Part shown: positions 30,988 to 39,581 of the stretch, piece after piece
How the letters are laid out: each line of letters opens with the position of its first letter
How positions within the stretch are numbered: position 1 is the stretch's first letter
Assembly: GCF_009708175.1 (NCBI RefSeq)
Contig: NZ_WMBB01000005.1
Coordinates: 124,001-188,000 of the forward strand
Length of the DNA stretch: 64,000 nucleotides
Source of the DNA: Nocardia aurantiaca
GTDB taxonomy: Bacteria > Actinomycetota > Actinomycetes > Mycobacteriales > Mycobacteriaceae
Direction of reading: 5' to 3'
Notes under the pieces: model-generated
Told to the model about the DNA's origin: nothing
What the model saw: only the letters and a program-made list of their open reading frames with translations
Databases searched by the model: none
Position numbers and translations under genes: made by a program

Positions 30988-32587
30988 CACGCTCCGTGCC
31001 CATCGACGTGGCATCCTGGCGTGGATCCTGGGCGGCGCACTCGCCATGGTCTCGATCGCCGCCGGATTCCACAGCGAGGCAGGACGTTTCGAAGGCGGAG
31101 CGAAGGGGATGGCCGAAAGCATGCAGGCGGGGGTACAGGCGATGCGCCTGCTGCGCTGGCCGGGCGATCGGCTCGACACCCTGGGCGGGTACCTGACTTA
31201 CCATAACGTCACGCTTTTCGTGTTGTTCCTCACCCTCTACGCGGCGGTGAACGGTGTCGGCGCCGTGCGCGCCGCCGAGGCCGGGCACTCGGTCGAGGTG
31301 ATCCTCGCGACCGGCCGGACACGCGCCCAGCTGGTCCGCGCCCGCGCCCTAGGATTTGCGCTGGTCTCGGTAACTATCGGGCTTGGTTTGGGAGCGGGGC
31401 TGGCGTCGGCGATGATGCTCGGTGGCGAGCCCGATGTCGCGGGATCGTTCGCGATCGCGTTCGCCGCGGCGGCCTGCGCCATTGCCGGGTACGGCGTCGG
31501 CGCGGTGATCGGGCAGATCGGCGGCACCGCCCGATCGTCGAGTGCGGTGTCGGCGCTGATCGTGGTAGTGCTCTATCTCTACACCAATGTGTGGGATCGT
31601 TTCGGGCCGTTCGGGGCGCTGCGGTTCGTATCGCCGTTCTACTACTTCGTGCGCTGCCGGGCGCTGGTTCCCGGGGCAGGCTTCGATGTGCTGTCGTTGA
31701 CGGCTCTGCTGCTGGGGGCGGCGCTGCTGGTGGGCGTCGCGGCATGGCTGTCCGAACGCCGCGATGTCGGACGCGCGCTCTGGTCGCGGCCCGAACGGGC
31801 TGCCGGTTCGAGGGTGCGCGTGCGGCACCCGGTGCTGAATCGACTGTGGTCGGCGACGCTGCTCCGCGAGCGCACCGGGTTGTCGGTATGGGCGGTGTCC
31901 GCCGCGGCCGCGCTCGGACTGATGGCATGGCTGGAACCCGAAGTGATCGATATGTGGGACAAATTCGACATCACCACTCGCATGCTGCAGGTCGACCCCG
32001 GTTTCAGCGCAGGCACCCAATATCTGGGCTTCATCTCCGAATTCACCGCCCCCATAGTGGCGGGATTCGTCGTCACCCAGGCCGCGGGCTGGGTGAGCGA
32101 CCGTGAGGAGGGCCGACTCGCCATGGTCCTGTCCACTCCTCTGAGCCGCACCGCGCTGCTTCGACAGCGGTTGATCACGTTGCTCGCCGGCGCCGCGATC
32201 GTCGTCCTCGCCGCGCTCGCCGGACTGTTCATCGGCGCGCGGATCGTCGATGTCGATCTCGACGCCGCAGGAACGATTCGGGTGGCCGCGAGCGCGCTCC
32301 TGCTCGCAGTCGGACTGGGTGCGGTCGCGGTCTGGCTCGCCATGTGGATCCCGCGCTATGCCATTGCGGCGCTGTCGATCACGCTCGGAGCGTCCTACCT
32401 GCTGGTTCTGCTGGTGCCCATGTTCGACTGGCCGTCCTGGATCGCACGGCTGTCGCTGTTCGGCGCGACCGGGCACCCGTATCTGCAGATGCCCGCATGG
32501 GGCGGGACGCTGTTCCTGGCGGCGTCGGCGGTCGTGGGCTTCACGCTCGCCGCCACCGTTGCCGCGCGTGCCGAGGCCATCGCGTAA
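30947..32587 (+). CDS. ABC exporter permease
   Basis: A 546-residue membrane protein with about twelve hydrophobic segments in two related halves, resembling the exporters of polyketide antibiotics (COG3559 type). ATG 30947 gives MSTKLPPSP and a basic first loop before the first membrane helix at ILAWILGGALAMVSIAAGF. The long overlap with the ATPase gene implies translational coupling. No biosynthetic cluster is adjacent, so it may serve self-protection or lipid export. Confidence 0.88.
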   Translation: MSTKLPPSPRLAIDTLRAHRRGILAWILGGALAMVSIAAGFHSEAGRFEGGAKGMAESMQAGVQAMRLLRWPGDRLDTLGGYLTYHNVTLFVLFLTLYAAVNGVGAVRAAEAGHSVEVILATGRTRAQLVRARALGFALVSVTIGLGLGAGLASAMMLGGEPDVAGSFAIAFAAAACAIAGYGVGAVIGQIGGTARSSSAVSALIVVVLYLYTNVWDRFGPFGALRFVSPFYYFVRCRALVPGAGFDVLSLTALLLGAALLVGVAAWLSERRDVGRALWSRPERAAGSRVRVRHPVLNRLWSATLLRERTGLSVWAVSAAAALGLMAWLEPEVIDMWDKFDITTRMLQVDPGFSAGTQYLGFISEFTAPIVAGFVVTQAAGWVSDREEGRLAMVLSTPLSRTALLRQRLITLLAGAAIVVLAALAGLFIGARIVDVDLDAAGTIRVAASALLLAVGLGAVAVWLAMWIPRYAIAALSITLGASYLLVLLVPMFDWPSWIARLSLFGATGHPYLQMPAWGGTLFLAASAVVGFTLAATVAARAEAIA

Positions 32588-33039
32588 TCCTGCGGCCGAT
32601 GCCCGGGACTTCACGCAGCCACTCCGCGTCACCGCCCAGCGCCAGATGATCCGCGTGGTCCCGGTCTCGGTCAGTTCCGCCGCCGACCCCTGGGCGACCG
32701 CCCGCCCGTTCGCCAAACGCGACACAGGGACCCGCGATTACTTCGCAGTGTCTCTGGCCGCCTCCAGCGCGAGCTTCACCGAGGCCTACCGCGCGGTGCC
32801 CGGGCCGGCCCGGACGGTCCGCGGTCCCGTCATGTCGGCGACGCCGGGCAAGGTCGTCGTCGACGGCGTTACACCACGGTCGCGGACCGTCGCGACTTTG
32901 CTCTCCGATTCCTCCAGGCTCGCAACGAATCCCTGGTCGGCACCCCTTCTTCGCGGACTTCAGTGACACCGCGGGCCCGGTTTGACGACCTCGCACTCGC
33001 CTTCGCCGACCGCTTCCCCCGACCTGGAATCTCACTGAT
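32588..33039 (+). other. Coding-like remnant region, unrecognised
   Basis: Between the permease stop and the next pseudogene, the plus strand holds a frame with coding-type codon use that continues for about 125 residues (includes RVVPVSVSSAADPWATARPF and TGTRDYFAVSLAASSASFTE) to a stop at 32966. There is no start with a ribosome binding site and no family I recognise. It is probably debris of the adjacent decayed regulator or of another gene. Confidence 0.35.
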
Positions 33040-34100
33040 GTGGCGGTGGAGTCCCTCTCCACTCAGGATCGGCTCGAGGAGCTCGACGCCGGTGAACGTG
33101 CGGTCCGCGCCGCGTTCACGCTGTCATACCAGGATTTGCCGCCGCGTCGGCAGCGTCTGTTCCGGCGACTCGGACTGCATCCGGGCGACGATTTCGACGC
33201 GCCCGCCGCTGCCGCGCTGGACAATATCCCGGTCCCGGTCGCGCGGCGGGAACTTGGTGCCCTGTATGTGGATCACCTGCTGGAGGAGACCGCGGCCGGG
33301 CGGTTCCGGCTGCACGATCTACTGCGCGACTACGCGCGCACTCTGGTGGCTGAGGACGCGGACGACGATCGGGAGCGAGCGCAGGCGCGCTTGCTGTCGT
33401 ACTACGAGCACACCGCGTTCCGGGCCAGCCGCCGCCTGGCCCGGATAACTCGCCTACGGGCCGTTCCGGTCGATGTTCCGCCATCATCGGTCCGGGTGTT
33501 CACGAACGCGCGGGAGGCGGCCCGATGGCTGCGCGTCGAGCAAGATAACCTGTTGGCTTGGCTCGATCATGGGGCCCGGCAACAGCTTTCGGAAATCACG
33601 ATGCGTTGACGGCGGTTCTGGCGGAGTCGCTCGACCTGAACGGCGTACGCGCGAGTGCGATCGCGGTGCACGAGCGCGCCGCCGGTATCGCCCGCCTTCT
33701 CGGCGACCGTGTGGCCGAGTCCGACGCTCTGTTCAATCTCGGCGAAACATACTTGCGCACCGACGATTACGTGACCGGCATGGATCTGCTGGACCGGGCG
33801 CGCATAGGCTATCGGACCGCGAGTGAAGCCCTCGGCGAGGCGAACGCCCTGTGCTACTTGGGATTAGGGCGCTATCTGTCCGCCGATTACCCGGCGGCGA
33901 TCACGATCCTGGAGCAGGCCATCGAGATGTACCGCGAACTCGGCGACCGTCGACGACGCGATGGTGCGCTGCCTCGAATCCGGGACGTCATCCTCGCCTC
34001 GACTCGGGCAGCGGCTATCACCGGCCCCAACCCGCCCGCCCGAGTTCCCGAGCTGATCTTCGCACCGGCCGAAGTAGAACGTGTTCTATATTCGGGGTGA
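33040..34100 (+). pseudogene. AfsR-type NB-ARC/TPR regulator, truncated and frameshifted
   Basis: The first frame (33040-33609) reads AFTLSYQDLPPRRQRLFRRL, FRLHDLLRDYARTLVAED and EAARWLRVEQDNLLAWLDHG, the end of the NB-ARC ATPase module of AfsR-type regulators. It stops at 33609, and the family continues in another frame to 34100 with VHERAAGIARLLGDRVAESD, LFNLGETYLRTDDY and LCYLGLGRYLSADYPAA, which are TPR repeats. So a frameshift or small deletion lies near 33590-33610. The SARP DNA-binding and P-loop parts are missing upstream. Confidence 0.75.
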
Positions 34101-34134
34101 CTGACCGTTCCGCGAGCCCTCAGGAGTTCCGTAC

Positions 34135-35355
34135 ATGTACCAGTGGTCCGACGAAGACCTGATGTTCCGCGATGTGCTGCGGGGTTTCATCGACAAGGAG
34201 ATCAAGCCACACGTCGATCAGCTGGAAAGCGGTGCGCTGCCGCCGTTCGACATCATTCGGAAGCTGTACGCCACCTTCGGGCTGGACGAGATGGCGCGCG
34301 AGGGGCTCGAGAAGGCGATTGCCCGGGAAGAGGCCGGGACCACGGGCAAGTCCGGTGGCGGGTTCAGCGGGTCGGGGTCGATGGGTGTCATTCTCAATAG
34401 CGAGCTGGCCGGGATCAGCCTCGGACTGGTGGCCTCGATGGGCGTGAGTCTCGGGCTGACCGCCGGCACCATTCGCAGCCGAGGCACGCTCGCGCAGAAG
34501 AAGCGTTGGCTGCCCGAGCTGGTCACCTTCGAGAAGGTCGGAGCGTGGGCCATCACCGAACCCGATTCGGGCTCGGACGCTTTCGGCGGCATGAAGTCCT
34601 ACGTGCGCCGCGACGGCGAGGACTACATCCTCAACGGCCGCAAGACCTTCATCACCAACGGCCCGTACGCGGACGTCACCGTCGTCTACGCCAAGCTGGA
34701 CGAGGAGGACGGCACCGACCGCCGCGACCGCAAGGTGCTGACCTTCGTGCTCGACAGGGGCATGCCCGGTTTCACTCAGAGCGCGCCGTTCAAGAAGATG
34801 GGCATGAACTCCTCGCCCACCGGCGAGCTGTTCTTCGACAATGTCCGCATCACCCCGGACCGTCTGCTCGGGGAGACCGAGAATCCGGCCAAGGGCGACG
34901 GAAAAGACAGTGCCAAGGAGTCTTTCGCCGCCGAGCGCATCGGCATCGCCTCGCTGGCGCTGGGCATCATCAACGAATGCCACCGGCTCTGTGTCGATTA
35001 CGCGAAGTCGCGCAAGCTGTGGGGCAAGGAGATCGCCCAGTTCCAGCTCATCCAGCTCAAGCTGGCCGAGATGGAGATCGCGCGGATCAATGTGCAGAAC
35101 ATGGTGTTCAACGCCATCGAGCGCACCGCCGCGGGCGAGAAGGTGTCCCTCGCCGAGGCCTCGGCCATGAAGCTGTACTCCTCGCGCGCGGCCACCGAGG
35201 TCGCCATGGAGGCGGTGCAGTTGTTCGGCGGCAACGGCTACATGGCCGAGTACAAGGTCGAGCAGCTCGCCCGCGACGCCAAGTCGCTCATGATCTACGC
35301 GGGCAGCAATGAAATTCAGGTCACCCACATCGCCAAGGGTCTGCTCGGCGGATAG
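34135..35355 (+). CDS. Acyl-CoA dehydrogenase
   Basis: A 406-residue FAD enzyme that oxidises acyl-CoA to the enoyl form. ATG 34135 follows CAGGAG. The domains are in standard order: helical N domain, beta domain with WAITEPDSGSDAFGGMKSY and GRKTFITNGPYADVTVVYAK, then the helical C domain with LWGKEIAQFQLIQLKLAEME and LFGGNGYMAEYKVEQLARDAK. The usual catalytic Glu of IYEGTxxIQ is Ala389 here (IYAGSNEIQ). Glu267 in SFAAERIGIAS aligns with the alternative base used by isovaleryl-CoA and long-chain dehydrogenases, so the enzyme is probably active. Confidence 0.9.
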   Translation: MYQWSDEDLMFRDVLRGFIDKEIKPHVDQLESGALPPFDIIRKLYATFGLDEMAREGLEKAIAREEAGTTGKSGGGFSGSGSMGVILNSELAGISLGLVASMGVSLGLTAGTIRSRGTLAQKKRWLPELVTFEKVGAWAITEPDSGSDAFGGMKSYVRRDGEDYILNGRKTFITNGPYADVTVVYAKLDEEDGTDRRDRKVLTFVLDRGMPGFTQSAPFKKMGMNSSPTGELFFDNVRITPDRLLGETENPAKGDGKDSAKESFAAERIGIASLALGIINECHRLCVDYAKSRKLWGKEIAQFQLIQLKLAEMEIARINVQNMVFNAIERTAAGEKVSLAEASAMKLYSSRAATEVAMEAVQLFGGNGYMAEYKVEQLARDAKSLMIYAGSNEIQVTHIAKGLLGG

Positions 35356-35750
35356 GCGCAGCTGATTCCTCAGCCCGTGCGTCCCGTCGACCCGTGCAGT
35401 GTTCGATCCCGGTCTCGGTTGCCGAGGGAACGAATGCTGCACGCGGGCAAGCTGTTCGATGATTGCATGATCGAGCGTCGGCTCGGTGCCCACGCGACCG
35501 GGGCCCATGACCTCAGGGCAATCGTTCTGCGCGCCAGCGCATCCGGCCGCCCGGCCCGGGCTGACCCGCTCGGCTTCCTGCAGACTTACGTCGGCGACGG
35601 CATTGCCTGGACCGCCGCGGGCGAACTCACGTCCCGGGTGTGGCTGTACAGGCGGTCGAAGTTCCCGTGAAACCATTCCGATCGCCACAGTGAAGCACTA
35701 TTGTTTCTCATCGCTCACGTTCGTGTGGGCGATACGTGAGGAGCACAGTC
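35356..35750. other. 395-base interval without a recognisable gene
   Basis: A 97-codon frame at 35377-35670 shows no family motif and no ribosome binding site. The last part contains the upstream region of the secreted protein gene, with an AT-richer stretch near 35690-35715 that could hold its promoter. Confidence 0.5.
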
Positions 35751-36170
35751 ATGAAGAATTCCCGCCGGGCCGGAATCGGTGCGACCGCATTCGGCGCCGT
35801 GGCCGCCGTCGCAGCCCTGACCGCCCCCAACGCCAGCGCACTGGTCACTGGAATCAGCGTCAGTGGCACCCAGTACTGCGTCAACCAGACCTACACCGTC
35901 ACCGTCGACGTCACCGCCACCTCGTTCCTGTTCGATGTCTCCCTGACCGACAACGACACGTCGGTCGGCAGCTCCAAGGTCTCCAACAGCCAGGCCACCT
36001 TCTCCTGGACGCCCACCACCACCGGTTCCCACACCCTCAAGGCGACCCAGGAGGTGGTCAGCACCAAGTCCACCACCGTCAGCGTCGTCGACTGCACCCC
36101 CGCCGGCGGCAGCGGCTCCTCCGCCTCCAACCCCCTCGCGGGGCTGCTCAGCACCCTCTCGGCGCACTGA
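35751..36170 (+). CDS. Secreted Ig-like domain protein
   Basis: ATG 35751 has GTGAGGAG eight bases upstream. The 139-residue protein starts with a signal peptide ending at NASA and then has one beta-sandwich domain rich in Thr, Ser and Val: QTYTVTVDVTATSFLFDVSL, QATFSWTPTTTGSHTLKATQ. A cysteine in TQYC and one in VVDC could tie its ends together. The Gly/Ser-rich tail is flexible. Its function is unknown; similar short exported domains are common in Nocardia. Confidence 0.75.
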   Translation: MKNSRRAGIGATAFGAVAAVAALTAPNASALVTGISVSGTQYCVNQTYTVTVDVTATSFLFDVSLTDNDTSVGSSKVSNSQATFSWTPTTTGSHTLKATQEVVSTKSTTVSVVDCTPAGGSGSSASNPLAGLLSTLSAH

Positions 36171-36187
36171 GCCCACCAATTCTCCTC

Positions 36188-36214
36188 GAAAGCCGCTGCA
36201 ATGCAGCGGCTTTC
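36188..36214 (+). terminator. Intrinsic terminator of the secreted protein gene
   Basis: GAAAGCCGCTGC and GCAGCGGCTTTC form a perfect 12-base stem around AAT, 17 bases after the stop. The stem is AT-rich at its base, and it can act in both directions because the gene beyond it converges. Confidence 0.82.
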
Positions 36215-36228
36215 GTGCTGCGTGGGAA

Positions 36229-37119
36229 TCAGATTCCGTCGAGTTGGGCCACGATGTCGAAGGCGTGTTCGGCGGTTTGGTGTTCGAGTTCGATCTCGGC
36301 GGCTGTGACCTGGGTCAGCGCGGGGTTTTCGAGGGCCAGGCCATTGGCGAAGATGGTGACATTGGCTCCGAGGTCGCTGGCGACGAGCAGGGGTTTGGTG
36401 GCCACGCCCCTGCCCAGTACACGATCGAGGCCTTCACCGAAGAAGTAGAAGCGCCACAGCGGGCCCATTTTCGCGTTGTAGGTCCGGTCGGTGCGGTCGG
36501 TGATGAGGTCGCCGGTTTCGGCGATGTTGGCGACGATCTTGAAGTAGTCGCCGGCATTGGCCGGTGTCGATCCGGCCTCCGCGACGGCGCGGGGCAGATC
36601 GACAACGAGGTGGGCGTCGTATCCGGCGAGTGCGACGCGGGCGGGGGAGGCAGAGCAGTCGGCGGCGAGCGCGAAATAGTGGGCCCAGTGCGGTTCCGGT
36701 GTGCCACCGCTGAATTCGGCGTGCACATTGTCGAGGAAACGGCGGAGCAGGTCGAAGCTGATCCGGTGCGCGTATTCGGGGTCGGCGAACGACCGCGGGT
36801 CGCTTTGCAGCGGCATCACCGCGGCGCCTTCGACGGTATCGAGACCGCTGGCGAACGTGCCGCGGCGGTCGGCGTGCCGCTCGAAGATTTCGGTGATCCG
36901 GTGCTCGCGAGCGACCGCGTCCTGAAGTCTCGCGAGTTCGTCCTCGTCGTCGAGGGTGCTCGTATCGGACAGTCGGGCGATGTCGGCGTTCTCGGCGGGC
37001 GACAGTGTCGTCGTGCATTCGGAGGTCGAGGGCGGATCGGCGAGGGCCGTCGCCGGCGCGAGGACCGCGGCAGCGGTCATGGACAGTGTGGCAGCGAAAC
37101 GCCAAAATGCGTCGGGCAC
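36229..37119 (-). CDS. Exported DUF5995 family protein
   Basis: A 296-residue protein beginning with a signal peptide that ends around ALADPP. The body matches DUF5995: ITEIFERHADRRGTFASGLD, DPEYAHRISFDLLRRFLDNV, PEPHWAHYFALAADC, GYDAHLVVDLPRAVAEAG and DYFKIVANIAETGDLIT. Conserved histidines and acids in this family suggest a metal site, but no activity is established. It converges on the preceding gene through the shared hairpin. Confidence 0.78.
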   Translation of the reverse strand: MPDAFWRFAATLSMTAAAVLAPATALADPPSTSECTTTLSPAENADIARLSDTSTLDDEDELARLQDAVAREHRITEIFERHADRRGTFASGLDTVEGAAVMPLQSDPRSFADPEYAHRISFDLLRRFLDNVHAEFSGGTPEPHWAHYFALAADCSASPARVALAGYDAHLVVDLPRAVAEAGSTPANAGDYFKIVANIAETGDLITDRTDRTYNAKMGPLWRFYFFGEGLDRVLGRGVATKPLLVASDLGANVTIFANGLALENPALTQVTAAEIELEHQTAEHAFDIVAQLDGI

Positions 37120-37381
37120 GATGGAGTTTTAGCAGCGGCTGCCGGTCGGCACCGCCCGGACGAACCTGCCCGGGGTGGGGTTGGCATCGAAATCATCTGT
37201 CGTACAACGCCTTTTCGCGATCATGTGATCGCCATCACATCGGCGAGTCGCTGAGCCGCGCGGCCGGGTCGCGGCGTCCAGGACTTCGCCGGCCGCGACA
37301 GGCTCCTCCCTGTCGGGGGCGCGAGGATTGTCGGGATACATTTGCGCGGTCCGCATTCTCCTCAATGAAAGGGTTACCGCC

Positions 37382-37867
37382 ATGTCGATCGCCGCTGACA
37401 AGGTCGTCGCCATCGAATACACCTTGACGGCCGATGACGGCGAGGTGCTGGACACTTCCGTCGGCGACGCGCCGCTGATCTACCTGCACGGGGCGGACAA
37501 CATCGTGCCGGGCCTGGAACGTGCGCTGGAGGGCAAGGCCGTCGGCGACGAGGTTGTCGTCGTGGTGGAGCCCGAGGACGGTTACGGCGACTATCTGCCC
37601 GAACTGGTCAGCACGGTGGGCCGCGACATGTTCGAGGGTATCGACGAGATCGAGCCCGGCATGGAATTCCACGCCGAGGCGCCGGACGGCGAGTCCCAGA
37701 TCGTCACCGTCCGTCAGGTGGACGGCCAGGATGTCACCATCGACGCCAACCACCCCCTCGCCGGCCAGCGCCTCCACTTCGCCGTCAAGGTCGTCGACAT
37801 CCGTGATGCCGCCGAAGAGGAACTCGCCCACGGCCACCCTCACGATGAGGATGATCACGACCACTGA
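37382..37867 (+). CDS. slyD: FKBP-type peptidyl-prolyl isomerase, SlyD-like
   Basis: A 161-residue cytoplasmic folding factor. KVVAIEYTLTADDGEVLDTS, LIYLHGADNIVPGLERALEG and VVVVEPEDGYGDYLPELVST show the FKBP barrel with the inserted chaperone flap of SlyD. It ends in a His/Asp-rich tail (HGHPHDEDDHDH), like the metal-binding tail of SlyD. GAAAGGGTTACCGCC precedes ATG 37382. It probably acts alone; no nickel-enzyme genes are adjacent, though the nearby allantoin pathway releases urea. Confidence 0.92.
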   Translation: MSIAADKVVAIEYTLTADDGEVLDTSVGDAPLIYLHGADNIVPGLERALEGKAVGDEVVVVVEPEDGYGDYLPELVSTVGRDMFEGIDEIEPGMEFHAEAPDGESQIVTVRQVDGQDVTIDANHPLAGQRLHFAVKVVDIRDAAEEELAHGHPHDEDDHDH

Positions 37868-37894
37868 GATCAACCGCCGAGGCGGCATGAGGTC

Positions 37895-38053
37895 GTGCTC
37901 GTGCCGCTGCCGCCGTCGTGGCGCTGGTTCCAGTTCGGGCTCACCGTGGTCGGGGCAGTGCTCGGCGCGATCACGGCCATGCGCGTGATTCACGTCGAAA
38001 TACGCTGCCCCGCAGCTGAATCGATGATCGGCGGGACCGCTACGCCCGGCTGA
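37895..38053 (+). CDS. Possible small single-helix membrane protein
   Basis: A 52-codon frame from GTG 37895 (or GTG 37901) contains a hydrophobic segment, FQFGLTVVGAVLGAITAMRV, and GC-rich third positions. It overlaps the 3' end of the convergent minus-strand gene by 14 bases. It follows slyD by 27 bases and has no family match that I know. Confidence 0.35.
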   Translation: MLVPLPPSWRWFQFGLTVVGAVLGAITAMRVIHVEIRCPAAESMIGGTATPG

Positions 38054-38603
38054 ACGCCGATCGGAGCGAGGGCATCGGTTCCTGCTCGATCAGGTACAGC
38101 GGGGCGCTGGTATCCCGTTCGAGGACGCGATCGAGGTCGGCGAAGAATCGGGCGGGATCGATGACGGCGTCGGGGGCATGCGCCCCGGGACGGCGCGCGA
38201 TCCCGTCGATCACCTGCGACATCCCCAATGCCAGCGGTATCCCCGTGACGCGAGCCATGTCGCCGAGTAGGCCGTGGGCCGGATCCGTCTGCGGGAGAGC
38301 CAGATTCAGGTGGGCGAGCGCCATGTGCGGGAGACCGCGCCTGAGTCCGGAGACCGCGGCGAAGAACGGCGGCAGCGTGCCGGGGCCCTTCGAACACATC
38401 GCTGTCGGCAGCGAGCGCAGGATGCGTCGCGTCTGCGGCTTGGCGAAGGCCAGCGCCGCTTGCTCGTTCGTCAATCTGCCGCGGTCGATGTCGCGGCGCA
38501 GGGTATCGAGGTGCGCCACGGTCCACGGGGTGATGACCATCAGGTTCACCGCCTCAGTCGCCCCGCGCACCGCCGTGATCGAGCCGCTGCTCTGCTCCGT
38601 CAT
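38040..38603 (-). CDS. Saccharopine dehydrogenase-like C-terminal part, probably truncated
   Basis: A 187-residue open frame, ATG 38603. The sequence LMVITPWTVAHLDTLRRDID, QTRRILRSLPTAMCSKGPGT, PHMALAHLNLALPQTDPAHG, VTGIPLALGMSQVIDGIARR and PGAHAPDAVIDPARFFADLD corresponds to the C-terminal half of saccharopine-dehydrogenase-like proteins. The N-terminal Rossmann domain is missing, so no NAD(P)H would be bound. A 42-bp palindrome touches the start codon. Either this is a pseudogene under a leftover promoter, or it has a new role without the nucleotide domain. Confidence 0.5.
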   Translation of the reverse strand: MTEQSSGSITAVRGATEAVNLMVITPWTVAHLDTLRRDIDRGRLTNEQAALAFAKPQTRRILRSLPTAMCSKGPGTLPPFFAAVSGLRRGLPHMALAHLNLALPQTDPAHGLLGDMARVTGIPLALGMSQVIDGIARRPGAHAPDAVIDPARFFADLDRVLERDTSAPLYLIEQEPMPSLRSAFSRA

Positions 38604-38645
38604 TATCTATCATTTAAAATACGATCGTATATGAAATGATAGATA
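38604..38645. promoter_or_regulatory. 42-bp AT-rich palindrome
   Basis: Positions 38604-38645 read the same on both strands except for two mismatched pairs. The outer arms TATCTATCATTT and AAATGATAGATA are exact, and the centre ATACGATCGTAT is itself a perfect 12-bp palindrome. The stretch is far richer in AT than its surroundings and abuts the ATG at 38603. Likely a regulator-binding site, possibly TetR/GntR type. Confidence 0.65.
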
Positions 38646-38673
38646 CCGGGACTCGGATGCTTGGGTCGCTCAT

Positions 38674-38886
38674 TCAGGAGGTCGCGAGCTCGCCGCCAGG
38701 TCCAGCGCCCACATCGAGCAGGTGAGCACCTGGTAGTTCGGCGAGGCGGAGCGAGGCGTGGGTCATGGGGGCCTCGTGAAAGGCCATTCGGCCGCATCGG
38801 TGAAACCTGACGTCGTTCATCGGCGAATCCCATCCCGCGCCGATGACAGCCGCCCGCATCATTCGGGAAATCCTCGGAGTAGCGCG
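38674..38886 (-). other. Remnant with a methyltransferase-like motif
   Basis: In the interval 38646-39112 no complete gene is present. One minus-strand frame ending at 38674 reads RFHRCGRMAFHEAPMTHASL and LAELPGAHLLDVGAGPGGEL before its stop. LLDVGAGPG equals motif I of SAM-dependent methyltransferases, but the protein stops there. It could be the N-terminal piece of a lost methyltransferase, or chance. Confidence 0.3.
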
Positions 38887-39112
38887 GTGACGAGATCGGC
38901 GTGGACATCTGCAACCCTGGCCGCCTGAATATCCAGCGCGCCAACGCTTTCCGGAGCGCGCTAACCTCTTGCCCGCTGCCGAACGCGGCTGTATTCGGCA
39001 TCGCCGCTTATCCACCGTCCACGAAACTCGGCCGAGAGCCGGAGCAGCCGGGTCACCACTCACCGGAGGCAACAAGCCGAACACCGGTCATGGTTCGTGC
39101 TCGGGGGTGAGA

Positions 39113-39343
39113 TCAGTCGGCGATATGGCGCATCGCCCGATTCGGCAGGACTCCGGCCCGGACCAGTTCCTCGTAGATCCGCTGCTGCTCATCGTCGAGA
39201 TTCGAGTACAGCATGTCGTACGCCAGATCCTCCTCGGCGAGCACCGCGACCGGATCCCAGTCGTCACCGAGCGCCGCGACGACAGCGGCGCGCCGTCGTA
39301 CCTCGTCCAGCGTGAGGTCGTAAGCAAAATTGTGGTCGGCCAT
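39113..39343 (-). CDS. Small conserved protein, DUF6400-like
   Basis: A 76-residue acidic helical protein beginning MADHNFAYDLTLDEVRRRAA, then VAALGDDWDPVAVLAEEDLA and YSNLDDEQQRIYEELVRAGV. I know similar short proteins from actinobacteria as DUF6400, of unknown function. TTGGAGATGCCTGA supplies a ribosome binding site before ATG 39343. It stands between remnants and an AraC gene. Confidence 0.62.
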   Translation of the reverse strand: MADHNFAYDLTLDEVRRRAAVVAALGDDWDPVAVLAEEDLAYDMLYSNLDDEQQRIYEELVRAGVLPNRAMRHIAD

Positions 39344-39501
39344 TCAGGCATCTCCAACCAGGCTCTTTCCAGAAACGAATTGCCGACGATGCCCAAGCAC
39401 GCCTTCTCGGGCAATGACCTGCATCACGTTCCGCGGTTGGACTTCGTCACATTTGACGCCCGTGCGCGGACTGAACCGCGGAGTGAATGCGTCCACACAA
39501 A

Positions 39502-39541
39502 TTCCAGCAGGCGCTCACGGGTTCCAGCAGGCGCTCACGGG
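39502..39541. repeat. 20-bp tandem duplication
   Basis: TTCCAGCAGGCGCTCACGGG occurs twice without a gap at 39502-39521 and 39522-39541, 41 bases before the AraC-type regulator start. Exact identity suggests a recent slip or a doubled regulator-binding site. Confidence 0.85.
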
Positions 39542-39581
39542 ACGGATCGGTGGTGTCCGCACCTTTCCGTAGCCTGGACGG

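Noticed and set aside
26663..34100. A single AfsR-type gene split by insertion of ftsK and an ABC operon
   Set aside because: The two fragments are 6 kb apart and separated by housekeeping ftsK in its usual place; they more likely come from different regulators.
37295..37321. GACAGG/CCTGTC hairpin before slyD as a riboswitch
   Set aside because: Only a seven-base stem with no conserved aptamer features; too little to call.
38604..38645. Palindrome as an insertion-sequence end or attachment site
   Set aside because: No transposase, no second copy in the window and no target duplication are visible; a regulator-binding site fits better.
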